Position numbers and translations under genes: made by a program. Below are positions 41,901 to 51,473 of a DNA stretch of 63,342 nucleotides, piece by piece. The first letter of the stretch is position 1, and each line of letters begins with the position of its first letter. Origin of the DNA: an uncultured Hungatella sp. (GTDB lineage Bacteria > Bacillota > Clostridia > Lachnospirales > Lachnospiraceae); contig CAJUPP010000012.1 in assembly GCA_910588325.1 (NCBI GenBank), forward strand, positions 1 through 63,342, given 5' to 3'. The notes below the pieces were generated by a model. The model saw only the letters and a list, made by a program, of their open reading frames with translations, had not been told where the DNA came from and did no database searches.

Positions 41901-42614
41901 ATGAATCAGGACGAGAAAAAGAACGAAAAAGAGATTGAAGAGAAACAGGACGAGAAACTGGAAGAATACGGGCAGGTAACTCTGGAAGAGAACGGAAAAA
42001 AGAAGATTCATCTGTTGTCCATTATCGGGGAAGTGGAGGGACATGAGAATGCCCCCAGCAACAGCAAAACCACGAAGTATGACCACGTTCTGCCTATGCT
42101 GGCACAGTTGGAGGATGACGATAAGATAAAAGGAATGCTGGTGCTTTTGAATACCTCTGGAGGAGATGTGGATGCAGGTCTGGCCATTGCGGAGATGATT
42201 GCTTCCCTAAGTATACCTACGGTTTCCCTGGTTCTCGGGGGAAGCCACTCTATCGGTGTACCGCTGGCAGTCTCCACAGATTACTCTTTTATTGTGCCCA
42301 CGGGAACGATAATGGTCCATCCGGTGCGCATGACAGGAATGGTAATCGGCGCCTCCCAGACCTATGAATATTTTGAGATGATTCAGGATAGGATTATCGG
42401 TTTTATTTCCAAACATGCATCCATTGCCTACGACCAAGTAAAAAAGCTGATGCTGAATACAGAGATGCTGACCAGAGACTTGGGAACTGTGCTGGTAGGG
42501 GAGGAAGCGGTAAAACAGGGACTGATCAACCAGGTCGGAGGGATTAAAGAGGCCTTTGGGAAGCTGCATCAGATGATGGATGAGAGGGAAAAGAACGCAC
42601 CCGGTGGGTGCTGA
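41901..42614 (+). CDS. ClpP-fold protease, TepA-like
   Basis: The product has about 237 residues: an acidic, lysine-rich N-terminal 35 residues, then a ClpP/crotonase-fold serine protease domain. The likely nucleophile Ser lies in LGGSHSIGVPLA and the catalytic His in MVHPVRMTG. The oxyanion region is NTSGGDVDAGLAIAEMIASL. This is the TepA/YmfB type, implicated in degrading signal peptides or early sporulation in Bacillus. An ATG at 41883 is possible, but 41901 has AAAGGAAG upstream. Substrate not known. Confidence 0.85.
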   Translation: MNQDEKKNEKEIEEKQDEKLEEYGQVTLEENGKKKIHLLSIIGEVEGHENAPSNSKTTKYDHVLPMLAQLEDDDKIKGMLVLLNTSGGDVDAGLAIAEMIASLSIPTVSLVLGGSHSIGVPLAVSTDYSFIVPTGTIMVHPVRMTGMVIGASQTYEYFEMIQDRIIGFISKHASIAYDQVKKLMLNTEMLTRDLGTVLVGEEAVKQGLINQVGGIKEAFGKLHQMMDEREKNAPGGC

Positions 42615-42617
42615 CGG

Positions 42618-42654
42618 CAGGCAGACGGTAACGATATCGTCTGCCTGTTCTGTT
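42618..42654 (+). terminator. Terminator after the TepA-like gene
   Basis: A 10-bp perfect stem, CAGGCAGACG/CGTCTGCCTG (42618-42627 with 42638-42647), is followed by TTCTGTT. Confidence 0.75.
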
Positions 42655-42748
42655 GCAGGAGGTTTGCAAAAGAAAAATAGTATTATCGCCAAAGATATGG
42701 TAGACTGTTGTAAATGGTTAGGAACTGTAGGAAAAGAGGTAAGACAAG

Positions 42749-44311
42749 ATGGGAAAAGAACAACAGATCCCTCTTCCGGAAGCATTTCTAGAGAAGATGA
42801 AGAGGCTTTTGGGGGAGGAATATCCGGCATTTATAGAAAGCTATGACAGAGATAGGGTTTTAGGGCTTCGCCTGAATCCTCTGAAATGGGAAGCGGAAGA
42901 TGGGAAGGGGAAAGAAGGACAAAACGGAAGCCGGTTGGACATGGACAGGACGGGGATCGAGGAGCGGTTTGACCTTGAAAAGATTCCGTGGGCCAGAGAG
43001 GGGTATTTTTATGAAGAGCAGGCAAGACCCGGGAAGTATCCGCTTCATGAGGCTGGAGCCTATTATATCCAGGAGCCAAGCGCCATGGCGGCGGCAGAGC
43101 TTCTGAATCCAAAGCCGGGAGAAATCATACTGGACCTGTGTGCGGCTCCCGGCGGGAAGACCACACAGATTGCCGGCCGGATGAATCAGACCGGGCTGTT
43201 GGTAAGCAATGAGATTCATCCGGCTAGAGCAAAAATTTTGTCTCAAAATGTGGAGCGGATGGGCATTGGGAATGTTGTGGTGACCAACGAGGATTCCAGA
43301 ACGCTTTTGAATCATTTTCCGGAATTTTTTGATAAAATCCTGGTGGATGCTCCCTGTTCCGGGGAGGGGATGTTTCGGAAAGATCAGCAGGCCCGCCAGG
43401 AGTGGAGCCCGGAAAATGTACGGCTCTGCGCCGGACGTCAGGCAGAACTTCTGAATCATGCCGCCGGCATGCTGAAAAGCGGAGGAAGGCTGGTTTATTC
43501 TACCTGCACCTTTTCTCCGGAAGAAAATGAAGGAAGCATTCAGGCGTTTTTAAAACAGCATCATGAGTTTGTGCTGGAGGAGGACGTTCCGGACGGATTT
43601 TCTTTCTTCGGCCATGGACGGCCGGAGTGGATAGAGGCTGGAATGCAAAAACTGTCAAAGACCTTCCGGATCTGGCCTCATAAGACAAAGGGGGAGGGAC
43701 ATTTTCTGGCAGTTTTAAGAAAAGAAAATTTGGAGCAGAAGCGTAAAACTGCAGATTTGCCTGGAGAAATTCACCATAAAAAAAACAGAGGAGCAGAAGA
43801 GAAAGGGAGGAAAAAGGATAAAAGAGTATGGGAAGTATGGGAGAAGTGGCGGCAATTTGCGGAAACCGAACTTTTCATATCATCCATAGACAGAAACGTG
43901 GAGGCTGTGAAAGCGGAACGTTCTGTCTGGGAAACCGGCAGACCGATGATGTTTGGAGAGCAGCTTTACGTGATCCCCTCAGAAATGGCGGATATCAAAG
44001 GATTAAAAGTGCTGCGGCCAGGACTCCATCTGGGAGAATACAAGAAAAACAGATTTGAACCCTCTCACAGTCTGGCGCTGTATTTGAAAAAGGAACAGGT
44101 GAGACAGTGGGTGTCTTTAAGAGGAGACGGATCTTTGATTCGGAAATATTTAAGCGGTGAGACCATAGACCTTGGCTGCCTGGAGGGAGTACATACATCG
44201 CTTTTGGAAAAGGGCTGGGTCCTTATGCTGGTTGACAATTGTTCCATAGGATGGGCAAAGCTGGCGGGAAATATGCTGAAAAATCATTATCCCAAAGGAC
44301 TTCGCAGATAA
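42749..44311 (+). CDS. rsmF: RsmF-like rRNA cytosine-C5 methyltransferase
   Basis: This NOP2/RsmB-family enzyme would place m5C on 16S rRNA. It has 520 residues, with SAM motif I DLCAAPGGKTTQIAGRM. The two catalytic cysteines lie in DAPCSGEGMF and STCTFSPEENEGS. The C-terminal extension (from about residue 300) has the RsmF-type binding and PUA-like region, including RPGLHLGEYKKNRFEPSHSL. A lysine-rich insert near residues 325-355 is unusual. The exact target base is inferred from the family. Confidence 0.9.
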   Translation: MGKEQQIPLPEAFLEKMKRLLGEEYPAFIESYDRDRVLGLRLNPLKWEAEDGKGKEGQNGSRLDMDRTGIEERFDLEKIPWAREGYFYEEQARPGKYPLHEAGAYYIQEPSAMAAAELLNPKPGEIILDLCAAPGGKTTQIAGRMNQTGLLVSNEIHPARAKILSQNVERMGIGNVVVTNEDSRTLLNHFPEFFDKILVDAPCSGEGMFRKDQQARQEWSPENVRLCAGRQAELLNHAAGMLKSGGRLVYSTCTFSPEENEGSIQAFLKQHHEFVLEEDVPDGFSFFGHGRPEWIEAGMQKLSKTFRIWPHKTKGEGHFLAVLRKENLEQKRKTADLPGEIHHKKNRGAEEKGRKKDKRVWEVWEKWRQFAETELFISSIDRNVEAVKAERSVWETGRPMMFGEQLYVIPSEMADIKGLKVLRPGLHLGEYKKNRFEPSHSLALYLKKEQVRQWVSLRGDGSLIRKYLSGETIDLGCLEGVHTSLLEKGWVLMLVDNCSIGWAKLAGNMLKNHYPKGLRR

Positions 44312-44374
44312 AGCGAAAGAACTTCTTTGTTTCCAAAGACGGATATATTTGCACTTCAAACGGATAATTTGCGG

Positions 44375-44403
44375 TTGAAATATGGAAAATACTGTGGTAT
44401 AAT
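44375..44403 (+). promoter_or_regulatory. Promoter of the HTH-Uma2 gene
   Basis: TTGAAA (44375-44380), a 17-base spacer and TATAAT (44398-44403), about 100 bases before the start codon. Confidence 0.75.
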
Positions 44404-44501
44404 TAAGAAAACATATCACTTATCCGCAGCCTGAGTGCTGTGGACATAGTATTATAAGAAAGAAAATTTATCGATTCTTTTTATCGGGAAAGGAGTACGC
44501 C

Positions 44502-45290
44502 ATGACGGTCAAAGAGATGAAAGAGCGAAAAAAAGAGCTGGGATATACGTATGCACAGATTGCAGAATTATCAGGAGTACCTCTCGGTACCGTGCAGAAG
44601 ATTTTCAGCGGAGTCACTGCATCTCCCAGATATGATACACTAGCAGAGCTGGAGAAGGTACTTGGGACTTCAAAGCCTTCTTATGTCTCGGAACCTCAGG
44701 CCTTTTATGGTATAAAGCAGCAGGGGGAATATACTTTGGAGGATTATTATCAGATTCCTGAAGAGAAAAGGGTAGAACTGATTGACGGAGTGCTCTACGA
44801 TATGGCCTCTCCTACATCCTTTCATCAATTGATTGCAGGACTCATCTATACCAAGCTTTTGACCCATGTTCTGGAAAAAAAAGGACAGTGCCTTCCGATC
44901 ATTTCTCCCATTGACGTCCAGCTTGACTGCGATGACAGGACTATGGTTCAGCCGGATGTGGTGATTGTGTGTGACAGGGATAAGATCATTGACCGCTGCA
45001 TCTACGGCGCTCCGGATTTTGTGATTGAAGTTCTCTCCAAGTCATCTTCCAAGAGAGATTCTGTAATCAAGCTGAACAAGTACATGGCCGCCGGAGTCCG
45101 GGAATACTGGCTCATCGACCCGGACCGCCAGAAGGTGCTGGTCTACCGTTTCCAGAAAGAAGAATTTCCTGTTATCTATAGTTTTGACTCCCAGATTCCC
45201 GTGGGCATCTGGGAGGATGGATTTACCATTGACTTTCGGGAGGTTTATGAGCATGTCCGTTTTTTGTATGAGAGAGAATCCAAAGGATAG
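44502..45290 (+). CDS. XRE helix-turn-helix fused to Uma2-type nuclease domain
   Basis: The 262-residue protein has an N-terminal helix-turn-helix (MKERKKELGYTYAQIAELSG, then VPLGTVQKIFSG). A Uma2/DUF820 domain runs from about residue 80. PD-(D/E)XK-like residues are visible in VQPDVVIVCD, PDFVIEVLSKSS, KLNKYMAAGV and EYWLIDP. Uma2 proteins are very numerous in some genomes and their role is unproven. The fusion suggests DNA-guided or self-regulated activity. The last 46 bases overlap the convergent RluA gene. Confidence 0.87.
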   Translation: MTVKEMKERKKELGYTYAQIAELSGVPLGTVQKIFSGVTASPRYDTLAELEKVLGTSKPSYVSEPQAFYGIKQQGEYTLEDYYQIPEEKRVELIDGVLYDMASPTSFHQLIAGLIYTKLLTHVLEKKGQCLPIISPIDVQLDCDDRTMVQPDVVIVCDRDKIIDRCIYGAPDFVIEVLSKSSSKRDSVIKLNKYMAAGVREYWLIDPDRQKVLVYRFQKEEFPVIYSFDSQIPVGIWEDGFTIDFREVYEHVRFLYERESKG

Positions 45291-46171
45291 ATAAACTTCA
45301 TATCCTCCGGAAGTTCTGATTCAAAAGTCATGGGTTCTTTTGTTATGGGATGTTCAAATGCCAGCCGGTGGGAATGAAGGGTCTGCCTTCTGATAAAACG
45401 GTAATCCGGATTGTAAAGGAAATCCCCTAAAAGGGGATGGCCGATATAGTTCATATGGACTCGAATCTGATGGGTTCTGCCGGTTTCCAGAGTCAGAGCG
45501 ACCAGGGAACAATCGATCTCCGGATTATAGAAAACCAGGCGATAGCGGGTACAGGCCCTTTCTCCCCGTATCAGATCCACCGTCCTCATAATCGTGGAGT
45601 CTTCCGCCCGGGCAATGGGGGCATCGATGCATCCTCCGGCATCCGTTATTCCGGAGACAACTGCCAGGTATTCCCGATGTATCTGCCGGTTTTTTACCAT
45701 TTCCGATAAGATGGCAGAACTGAGTCCATGTCGTGCGACAATCAAAAGCCCGGTGGTATCCCTGTCCAGCCGATTGACAACCCGGCAGATAAAAGGCTCA
45801 CCCTTCTGCCGGAAATAATACGCCATTCCGTTGGCCAGAGTATATTCATAATGCCCCTGGGAGGGATGGATAGGAAGTCCGGCCGGTTTGTTGATTACCA
45901 AAAGGTCCTCGTCTTCATAGACGATATCCAAAGCCATGGCAGTAGGGACGATATGTTGGGAATCTGCGGATTCCTCCAGCCGTACTTCAAGAATTTCACC
46001 TTCACAGAGACGGTGATTGGAACAGACCGCTTCCCCTCCGACGGAAAGTCCCATGGGAGATTGCTTCAGGCGGATTAACAGATGCTTTGAATATCCCTGC
46101 TTTCTTAAAAATTGCTCAACTGTTTGAGAAATATCGGGGGTTGTGATATGATAAGTAAGTGTTTTTTTCAT
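45245..46171 (-). CDS. RluA-family pseudouridine synthase
   Basis: The 308-residue RNA-modifying enzyme has the catalytic motif VNRLDRDTTGLLIVARH (Asp is the nucleophile), the earlier INKPAGLPIHPS, and the later GRTHQIRVHMNYIGHPLLGD. An N-terminal S4-like region precedes the catalytic domain. The target (23S rRNA or tRNA) cannot be chosen from sequence. Its 3' end runs into the 3' end of the convergent HTH-Uma2 gene. Confidence 0.93.
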   Translation of the reverse strand: MKKTLTYHITTPDISQTVEQFLRKQGYSKHLLIRLKQSPMGLSVGGEAVCSNHRLCEGEILEVRLEESADSQHIVPTAMALDIVYEDEDLLVINKPAGLPIHPSQGHYEYTLANGMAYYFRQKGEPFICRVVNRLDRDTTGLLIVARHGLSSAILSEMVKNRQIHREYLAVVSGITDAGGCIDAPIARAEDSTIMRTVDLIRGERACTRYRLVFYNPEIDCSLVALTLETGRTHQIRVHMNYIGHPLLGDFLYNPDYRFIRRQTLHSHRLAFEHPITKEPMTFESELPEDMKFIYPLDSLSYKKRTCS

Positions 46172-46199
46172 ATGAAGATTTTAACATAGAAGAACCTCA

Positions 46200-46227
46200 T
46201 TGACAAGAATATGTGAGGTGGTAAAAT
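46200..46227 (+). promoter_or_regulatory. Promoter of the TPR-Hsp70 operon
   Basis: TTGACA (46200-46205), a 16-base spacer and TAAAAT (46222-46227). It lies in the divergent gap with the RluA gene, 95 bases before the TPR gene. No CIRCE-like repeat was seen nearby. Confidence 0.7.
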
Positions 46228-46322
46228 GTATAGTAAAAGCGTTGCGGTTACCGTCGGACGCATGAAGATTTACTACGGCTTAAGGGAAATTTCAGACATA
46301 AATCCAAAGGAGAGGGTACAAG

Positions 46323-49300
46323 ATGGAAAAACAAATGGCGTTTCACGTTCTGGGATTGAAGGAGACGAAAGAAGAACCAGCGATCCAGGAGGCCTACAGA
46401 GGACTGTTAAAACAGACTAATCCAGAGGATGACCCAGAAGGGTTTAAGCGTTTAAGGGAAGCCTATGAGACTGCCGTCGCCTGGGCCAGAAAACCGGAAG
46501 AACAGGCCCAAAGCGAGAAGACAGATATCGATAAATGGATTGACCGTGCGGACCTGGTATACAAAAATATTTACACCCGCTGTCAGCCGGAGGCATGGAA
46601 GGAAATTCTGGATGATCCGATCTGTGAGGATCTGGATACCTCCCTTCAGGCCAGGGAAGCCATGCTGGCCTATTTCATGGATCATATTTATCTTCCTAAT
46701 GTAATCTGGAAGCTTGTGGATAAACAGTTCCAGATTATAGAGGACAGGGAAAATTTAGAACAGCAGTTTCCTAAAGATTTTTTGAATTATGTGACATATT
46801 ACATTCAAAATGAAGAATTTATCAATTATTCTCTCTTCAAAATCCTGGACGAAGAGCAGATGGATGCAGACGCTTATATCCGCAATTTCCTGGGAGTGAA
46901 GCGTCTCATCGATCAGGGAGAGATCAGAGAATGCAGAGAAAAGCTGGATGCTTTGGAGGCTTTTGGTATCTACCACCCTTATCAGGATGTGGAGATGCTG
47001 CGGGTTCTCTACACGCTGATGGAGAAAGCAAAGCCGGAGATGCCGGAGGGTAAGACTTTAGAAGAAACTCCTGGAGGAGAGGAAGCAGCGCGGATCATGG
47101 GGGATCTTTTGGAGCATTACGGAGAGGACAGCTATGTGCAGCTTCACTGCGGTATGGGAAAATGGACCATGGGCCAGGAGGAGGAAGCGGCCAGGCTGTG
47201 GGAAAAGATTCTGAAGAAATATCCTACTCACTATATGGCAAAGTTTTACATTGTCCGCTATCTGATGAAAAAGGAAGAATACCGTCAGGCCAAGGAAAAG
47301 ATGCTGGAGCTTCTGGATGTAGACGGCAATGACGAACAGGTGATCGGATACCTTCATGCGGCCAATGACGCTCTGATTAAAGAGTATGATGAAACGAAGA
47401 AGGAAGCAGAAGAACAGGGTGTGGGCTTGGAATTTGAAGATGCCATCGAACTGGCCCGCTGTTACTATCAAAACGAGAAGTCTGAGGAAGCCATCTCTAT
47501 TTTAGAGAAGCTGACCCCGGATGAAGAACAGGAATATGAGTATACCAATCTTTTCGGCCGGGTGCTTTACCGGGCTGACAAGTATGAGAGGGCCTGTCCC
47601 CAGTTAAAGAGGTGGCTGGAACTGATTCGCCAGACTCCGGAAGATGATGAAGAAGAACATAAAAAGAGAAGAAGCAGAGAGTTCCGCGCCTGCCACATCC
47701 TAAGCGGATGCTGTCATGAGATGGGAGACAGGGAGCAGGCTATGGATTATGTGGAGCAGGCTATCCGGGTGGCAAAGAATCAGGAGGACATGGTTTCTGC
47801 CATGCAGTATAAAGCCTACATGCTGTTTACCTATGAAGAGTATGAGAAATGTATTGACGGCTGCGATCAGGTAATCAAGGAGAATGAACGGTATTTTCCG
47901 GCGTACCTGCAGCGGCAGGAGGCTGCATACAAGCTGAAGAAAGGGCAGCAGGTGGTGGATGATTATTACAATGCCATCAATCTTTACAATGGATATTATA
48001 AGCCGTATCTTCTGGCGGCTCAGACATTTTTTTACCATGATCAGTACGAGGACGCCAAAGGCGTTTTGGACAGAGCACAGGAAAATGGAGTTGAATTCTC
48101 TGACAATATGAAGCTGTATCAGGTGAAAATCCTGAGAAATCTGGCGGAGAAGAAGGAAGACAGGGAGCTGCCGTTTTCTATTATCAGAGGGCTTTTAGAG
48201 ACCGTGAAAAGTCCGGAGACGGATATCGAGGACCTTTCGGAGATGGAGTATGAGCTTGCCCTGCTTTACTGGGATGACGGGGATTTGGATAAGGCGGTGG
48301 AGTATCTGAATCTTGCCATCGAGAAGAATCCGGACAGAATGCAGTACCATATGGTAGGGGGACACATTTATCTGGATAAAAAGGCATACAAGAAGGCCCT
48401 GGAGGAATATAACATTGCCAGTGCGGATTACGGAGAATCTCCGTCCCTCCACTATAACTGCGGTGTATGTCAGGAGGAGATGGGACTAAAGGAACTGGCC
48501 ATGGAGTGTTATAAAAAGGCTCTGGAATACAAGGAAGGATACAGGGATGCCTGTGAAAAGATAGCCAATTATTACAAGGACCGTTACAACCGGTTCTATG
48601 ATAAGGCGGATTTTGAACTGGCTTTAAGTTATATCAACCGGCAGCTGGCCGTGAGGGAAAACTGCTATTACCTGGTGGAGCGGGGCAGAATCTATATGAG
48701 TGCCTATAAACTTAAGGAAGCTATCAGAGATTTTGAGAAAGCTTTGGAGTATGTGGAGAATGACTGGGCTTCCTACAACAACATGGGCTGTTGCTACAAA
48801 TACATGGGGCAGTTTGAGAAAGCAATCGAGTGTCTGGAAAAGTCCGTGGAGTGTATGGGGGAGGATAAGAGCGTGCTTCCCTACAGCAATATGGCAGACT
48901 GCTATGAGGCATTGAAGCAATACGAGAAAGCCATCCAGTGTTATGAGAAGGATCTGGAAATGTTTCCGGACCGGAAGGTTTTCCGTAAGGAAATCGGACT
49001 TTTGTATCAGTACATAGGCGATTATGACAATGCTCTGAAATATTTTCAGATGGAGCCGGGGCTGGATGATTACTATGAGAATACGGCCAATATCTATTTT
49101 CTTCAGGGGAAGAGGAAGCTGGCCATTCAGACTTATGAAGAAGGTATCCGCAAAGCGTCCAAGGAGAACAAGTCTGACCGGTTCAGCGATCTGGCCTATT
49201 TCTACAGACATGTGTTAAGAGATACAAAAAAGGCGGAGTATTATTATAAGAAGGCACTTTCTACCGCGACAGATGATGATGATCGTCATGAACTGGAATG

Positions 49301-49715
49301 GAAGATGGCGGCACTGTATTTTACAATCGGGAAGAAAGATAATGCCAGGCTGTTTGCCAGAAAAGCATTGGAGCATTTTAATAAGGCGGGAAATGGTACG
49401 GAAGCGAATTATCTGGATTATCTTCAGTACCGCCCGGCCAGACTTATGCGGTTTGGATGGATATATATCTGTCTGGGAGAGACGGAGAAAGGGCTTACCA
49501 TGTTCCGGCAGATGACCCAATGCTGGCGCTGCCGTCACTGCCGTCATAAAGAATGTTTTGAGGCGTATCAGTATCTGGGAAGATACTATGAAACCACAGG
49601 CGAATATGAAAAGGCACTGGAATTTTATGAGAAAGCCTATGAGGTGAACGATCAGGATCTGGTTTCAAAGATTTCCATGGAGAAAGTAAAGGAACTGATG
49701 CGTAAAAGGAGATAG
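46323..49715 (+). CDS. Long TPR protein with degenerate J-like N-terminus
   Basis: The 1130-residue protein opens with a J-domain-like segment (FHVLGLKETKEEPAIQEAYR, then NPEDDPEGFKRLREAYETAV) in which the HPD loop is NPE. About ten or more tetratricopeptide repeats follow from roughly residue 250 to 1120, such as YNNMGCCYKYMGQFEKAIEC and YSNMADCYEALKQYEKAIQC. Near residue 1070 is a cysteine cluster, CWRCRHCRHKEC, that could bind zinc. No signal peptide or membrane helix is seen, so it is cytosolic. It is followed 62 bases later by an HscC-type Hsp70 gene, so it is probably that chaperone's co-chaperone or client adaptor. Confidence 0.85.
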   Translation: MEKQMAFHVLGLKETKEEPAIQEAYRGLLKQTNPEDDPEGFKRLREAYETAVAWARKPEEQAQSEKTDIDKWIDRADLVYKNIYTRCQPEAWKEILDDPICEDLDTSLQAREAMLAYFMDHIYLPNVIWKLVDKQFQIIEDRENLEQQFPKDFLNYVTYYIQNEEFINYSLFKILDEEQMDADAYIRNFLGVKRLIDQGEIRECREKLDALEAFGIYHPYQDVEMLRVLYTLMEKAKPEMPEGKTLEETPGGEEAARIMGDLLEHYGEDSYVQLHCGMGKWTMGQEEEAARLWEKILKKYPTHYMAKFYIVRYLMKKEEYRQAKEKMLELLDVDGNDEQVIGYLHAANDALIKEYDETKKEAEEQGVGLEFEDAIELARCYYQNEKSEEAISILEKLTPDEEQEYEYTNLFGRVLYRADKYERACPQLKRWLELIRQTPEDDEEEHKKRRSREFRACHILSGCCHEMGDREQAMDYVEQAIRVAKNQEDMVSAMQYKAYMLFTYEEYEKCIDGCDQVIKENERYFPAYLQRQEAAYKLKKGQQVVDDYYNAINLYNGYYKPYLLAAQTFFYHDQYEDAKGVLDRAQENGVEFSDNMKLYQVKILRNLAEKKEDRELPFSIIRGLLETVKSPETDIEDLSEMEYELALLYWDDGDLDKAVEYLNLAIEKNPDRMQYHMVGGHIYLDKKAYKKALEEYNIASADYGESPSLHYNCGVCQEEMGLKELAMECYKKALEYKEGYRDACEKIANYYKDRYNRFYDKADFELALSYINRQLAVRENCYYLVERGRIYMSAYKLKEAIRDFEKALEYVENDWASYNNMGCCYKYMGQFEKAIECLEKSVECMGEDKSVLPYSNMADCYEALKQYEKAIQCYEKDLEMFPDRKVFRKEIGLLYQYIGDYDNALKYFQMEPGLDDYYENTANIYFLQGKRKLAIQTYEEGIRKASKENKSDRFSDLAYFYRHVLRDTKKAEYYYKKALSTATDDDDRHELEWKMAALYFTIGKKDNARLFARKALEHFNKAGNGTEANYLDYLQYRPARLMRFGWIYICLGETEKGLTMFRQMTQCWRCRHCRHKECFEAYQYLGRYYETTGEYEKALEFYEKAYEVNDQDLVSKISMEKVKELMRKRR

Positions 49716-49777
49716 AATCTTTTGCCAGGATGAATGAAAATCAGAGACAGGAATGAGAGGCGGAGGAAGATAGATAT

Positions 49778-51466
49778 ATGATAATTGGAATTGATTTAGG
49801 TACTACCAACAGCCTGGTGGCATATTTTACGGAGGAAGGTCCGAAGATTATTCCTAACAGGCTGGGAAAGAATCTGACCCCCTCCGTAGTCAGTATTGAC
49901 GAGGAGGAACAGATTTATATTGGGGAATTGGCAGCGGAACGGATGCTCTTGTATCCGGAGAGCGCCGCCAGTGTATTTAAGCGGGACATGGGGAGCAAAA
50001 GGCAGTTTAAGCTGCTTCACAAGACGTTTCTGGCAGAGGAATTGTCGGCTCTGGTGCTTCGTGCTCTGAAGGAGGATGCGGAAAGCTTTCTGGGAGAAGA
50101 GGTGACAGAGGCGGTAATCAGCGTTCCGGCTTATTTTAATGATGCCAGAAGAAGAGCCACCAAGAGAGCAGGGGAACTGGCAGGGCTTAAAGTGGAGCGG
50201 ATTATCAGCGAGCCTACTGCGGCGGCTATTGCTTATGGTTTGTATCAGAGCAAGGAGCGGGCCAGATTTCTGGTGTTTGATTTGGGCGGCGGCACTTTTG
50301 ATGTGTCAATACTGGAGCTTTATGACACGATTCTGGAAGTGCGGGCAGTGGCTGGTGATAATTTCCTGGGAGGCGAGGATTTTACGGCAGTTTTGGAAAA
50401 TATGTTCTTTGAGAAGCACAGGAAATTGGACAGACTGTCTTTGAGTGAGAAGAATCTGCGTCATATCCATAAACAAGCGGAGCAGTGCAAGCTGGGATTT
50501 TCAGAAAAAAAAGTGTCTCAAATGCGCTGCAAGATCGGGGAAGAGGTTTATGAGATGGAGGTGGAGCTGCCCAAGTATGAGGAGGCCTGCGGGGAGCTGT
50601 TGGAGCGGATTCGCAAGCCGGTGAAGAGAAGCCTGGCAGATGCTCATATCCGGCTGGCTGATATCGATAAGGTAGTGTTGGTAGGAGGGGCGACAAAGAG
50701 TCCTGTTGTCCGGCGTTTTGTGAGCAAGCTGTTTAAGATGCTGCCGGATACCAATATCAATCCGGATGAGGCTGTGGCTTTGGGGGCGGCGGTTCAGGGA
50801 GCTATGAAGGAGCGGAAGGATGCCATCAAAGAGGTGATTCTTACGGATGTGTGTCCGTTTACCCTTGGAACGGAAGTGGTGAGGGAATGGGAGAATCATC
50901 AGTTTGAACAGGGGGTGTTCTGTCCGATTATTGACCGGAACACGGTGATTCCTGCCAGCAGGACGGAACGTCTTTATACAGTGAGGGATAATCAGGATAA
51001 GATACGGGTCAATGTCCTCCAGGGGGAGAGCCGGTTTGCCGCCAATAATCTGTCTTTGGGAGAATTGCTGATCGAGATTCCTCCGGCGAAAGCGGGGGAG
51101 GAAGCGGTGGATGTAACTTATACGTATGATATTAACTCGATTTTGGAGGTTGAGGTCAAGGTTGTGTCTACGGAGAAGGTGATGAAGAAAGTATTCCTGG
51201 GGCAGGATGTGGATATGACGGAGGAAGAGATTGAAGAGAGGCTGAAGACATTGTCCTATCTGAAGATTCATCCGAGAGACAGGGAGGAGAATAAGTATCT
51301 TCTCCTTCGGGGGGAAAGGGTGTATGAGGAGAGTCTGGGAGACGACAGACTGTTTGTGGAGACGGCTATTCGGAAGTTTGAAAAGGCGTTGAATACGTAT
51401 GATCAGGGGATAATCGATGAGGCGAAGGAGGAGTTTAAAAAGTTTTTGGAGATGATGGAGGAATAA
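49778..51466 (+). CDS. Hsp70-family chaperone, HscC-like
   Basis: The 562-residue Hsp70 is close in length to HscC rather than the roughly 610-residue DnaK. ATPase motifs are intact: IGIDLGTTNSLVAYF, FDLGGGTFDVSIL and VLVGGATKSPVVRRF. The substrate-binding domain begins near residue 360 (ILTDVCPFTLGTEVV), and the helical lid is short. The ribosome binding site is GGAGGAAG. It lies behind the J-like TPR gene; no grpE or dnaJ is nearby. A dedicated, non-housekeeping chaperone pair is inferred. Confidence 0.9.
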   Translation: MIIGIDLGTTNSLVAYFTEEGPKIIPNRLGKNLTPSVVSIDEEEQIYIGELAAERMLLYPESAASVFKRDMGSKRQFKLLHKTFLAEELSALVLRALKEDAESFLGEEVTEAVISVPAYFNDARRRATKRAGELAGLKVERIISEPTAAAIAYGLYQSKERARFLVFDLGGGTFDVSILELYDTILEVRAVAGDNFLGGEDFTAVLENMFFEKHRKLDRLSLSEKNLRHIHKQAEQCKLGFSEKKVSQMRCKIGEEVYEMEVELPKYEEACGELLERIRKPVKRSLADAHIRLADIDKVVLVGGATKSPVVRRFVSKLFKMLPDTNINPDEAVALGAAVQGAMKERKDAIKEVILTDVCPFTLGTEVVREWENHQFEQGVFCPIIDRNTVIPASRTERLYTVRDNQDKIRVNVLQGESRFAANNLSLGELLIEIPPAKAGEEAVDVTYTYDINSILEVEVKVVSTEKVMKKVFLGQDVDMTEEEIEERLKTLSYLKIHPRDREENKYLLLRGERVYEESLGDDRLFVETAIRKFEKALNTYDQGIIDEAKEEFKKFLEMMEE

Positions 51467-51473
51467 TGGGGTA

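Noticed and set aside
46226..46420. 64-codon frame overlapping the start of the TPR gene
   Set aside because: Its ATG lies within the -10 hexamer of the promoter, so it cannot be on the transcript, and it has no ribosome binding site.
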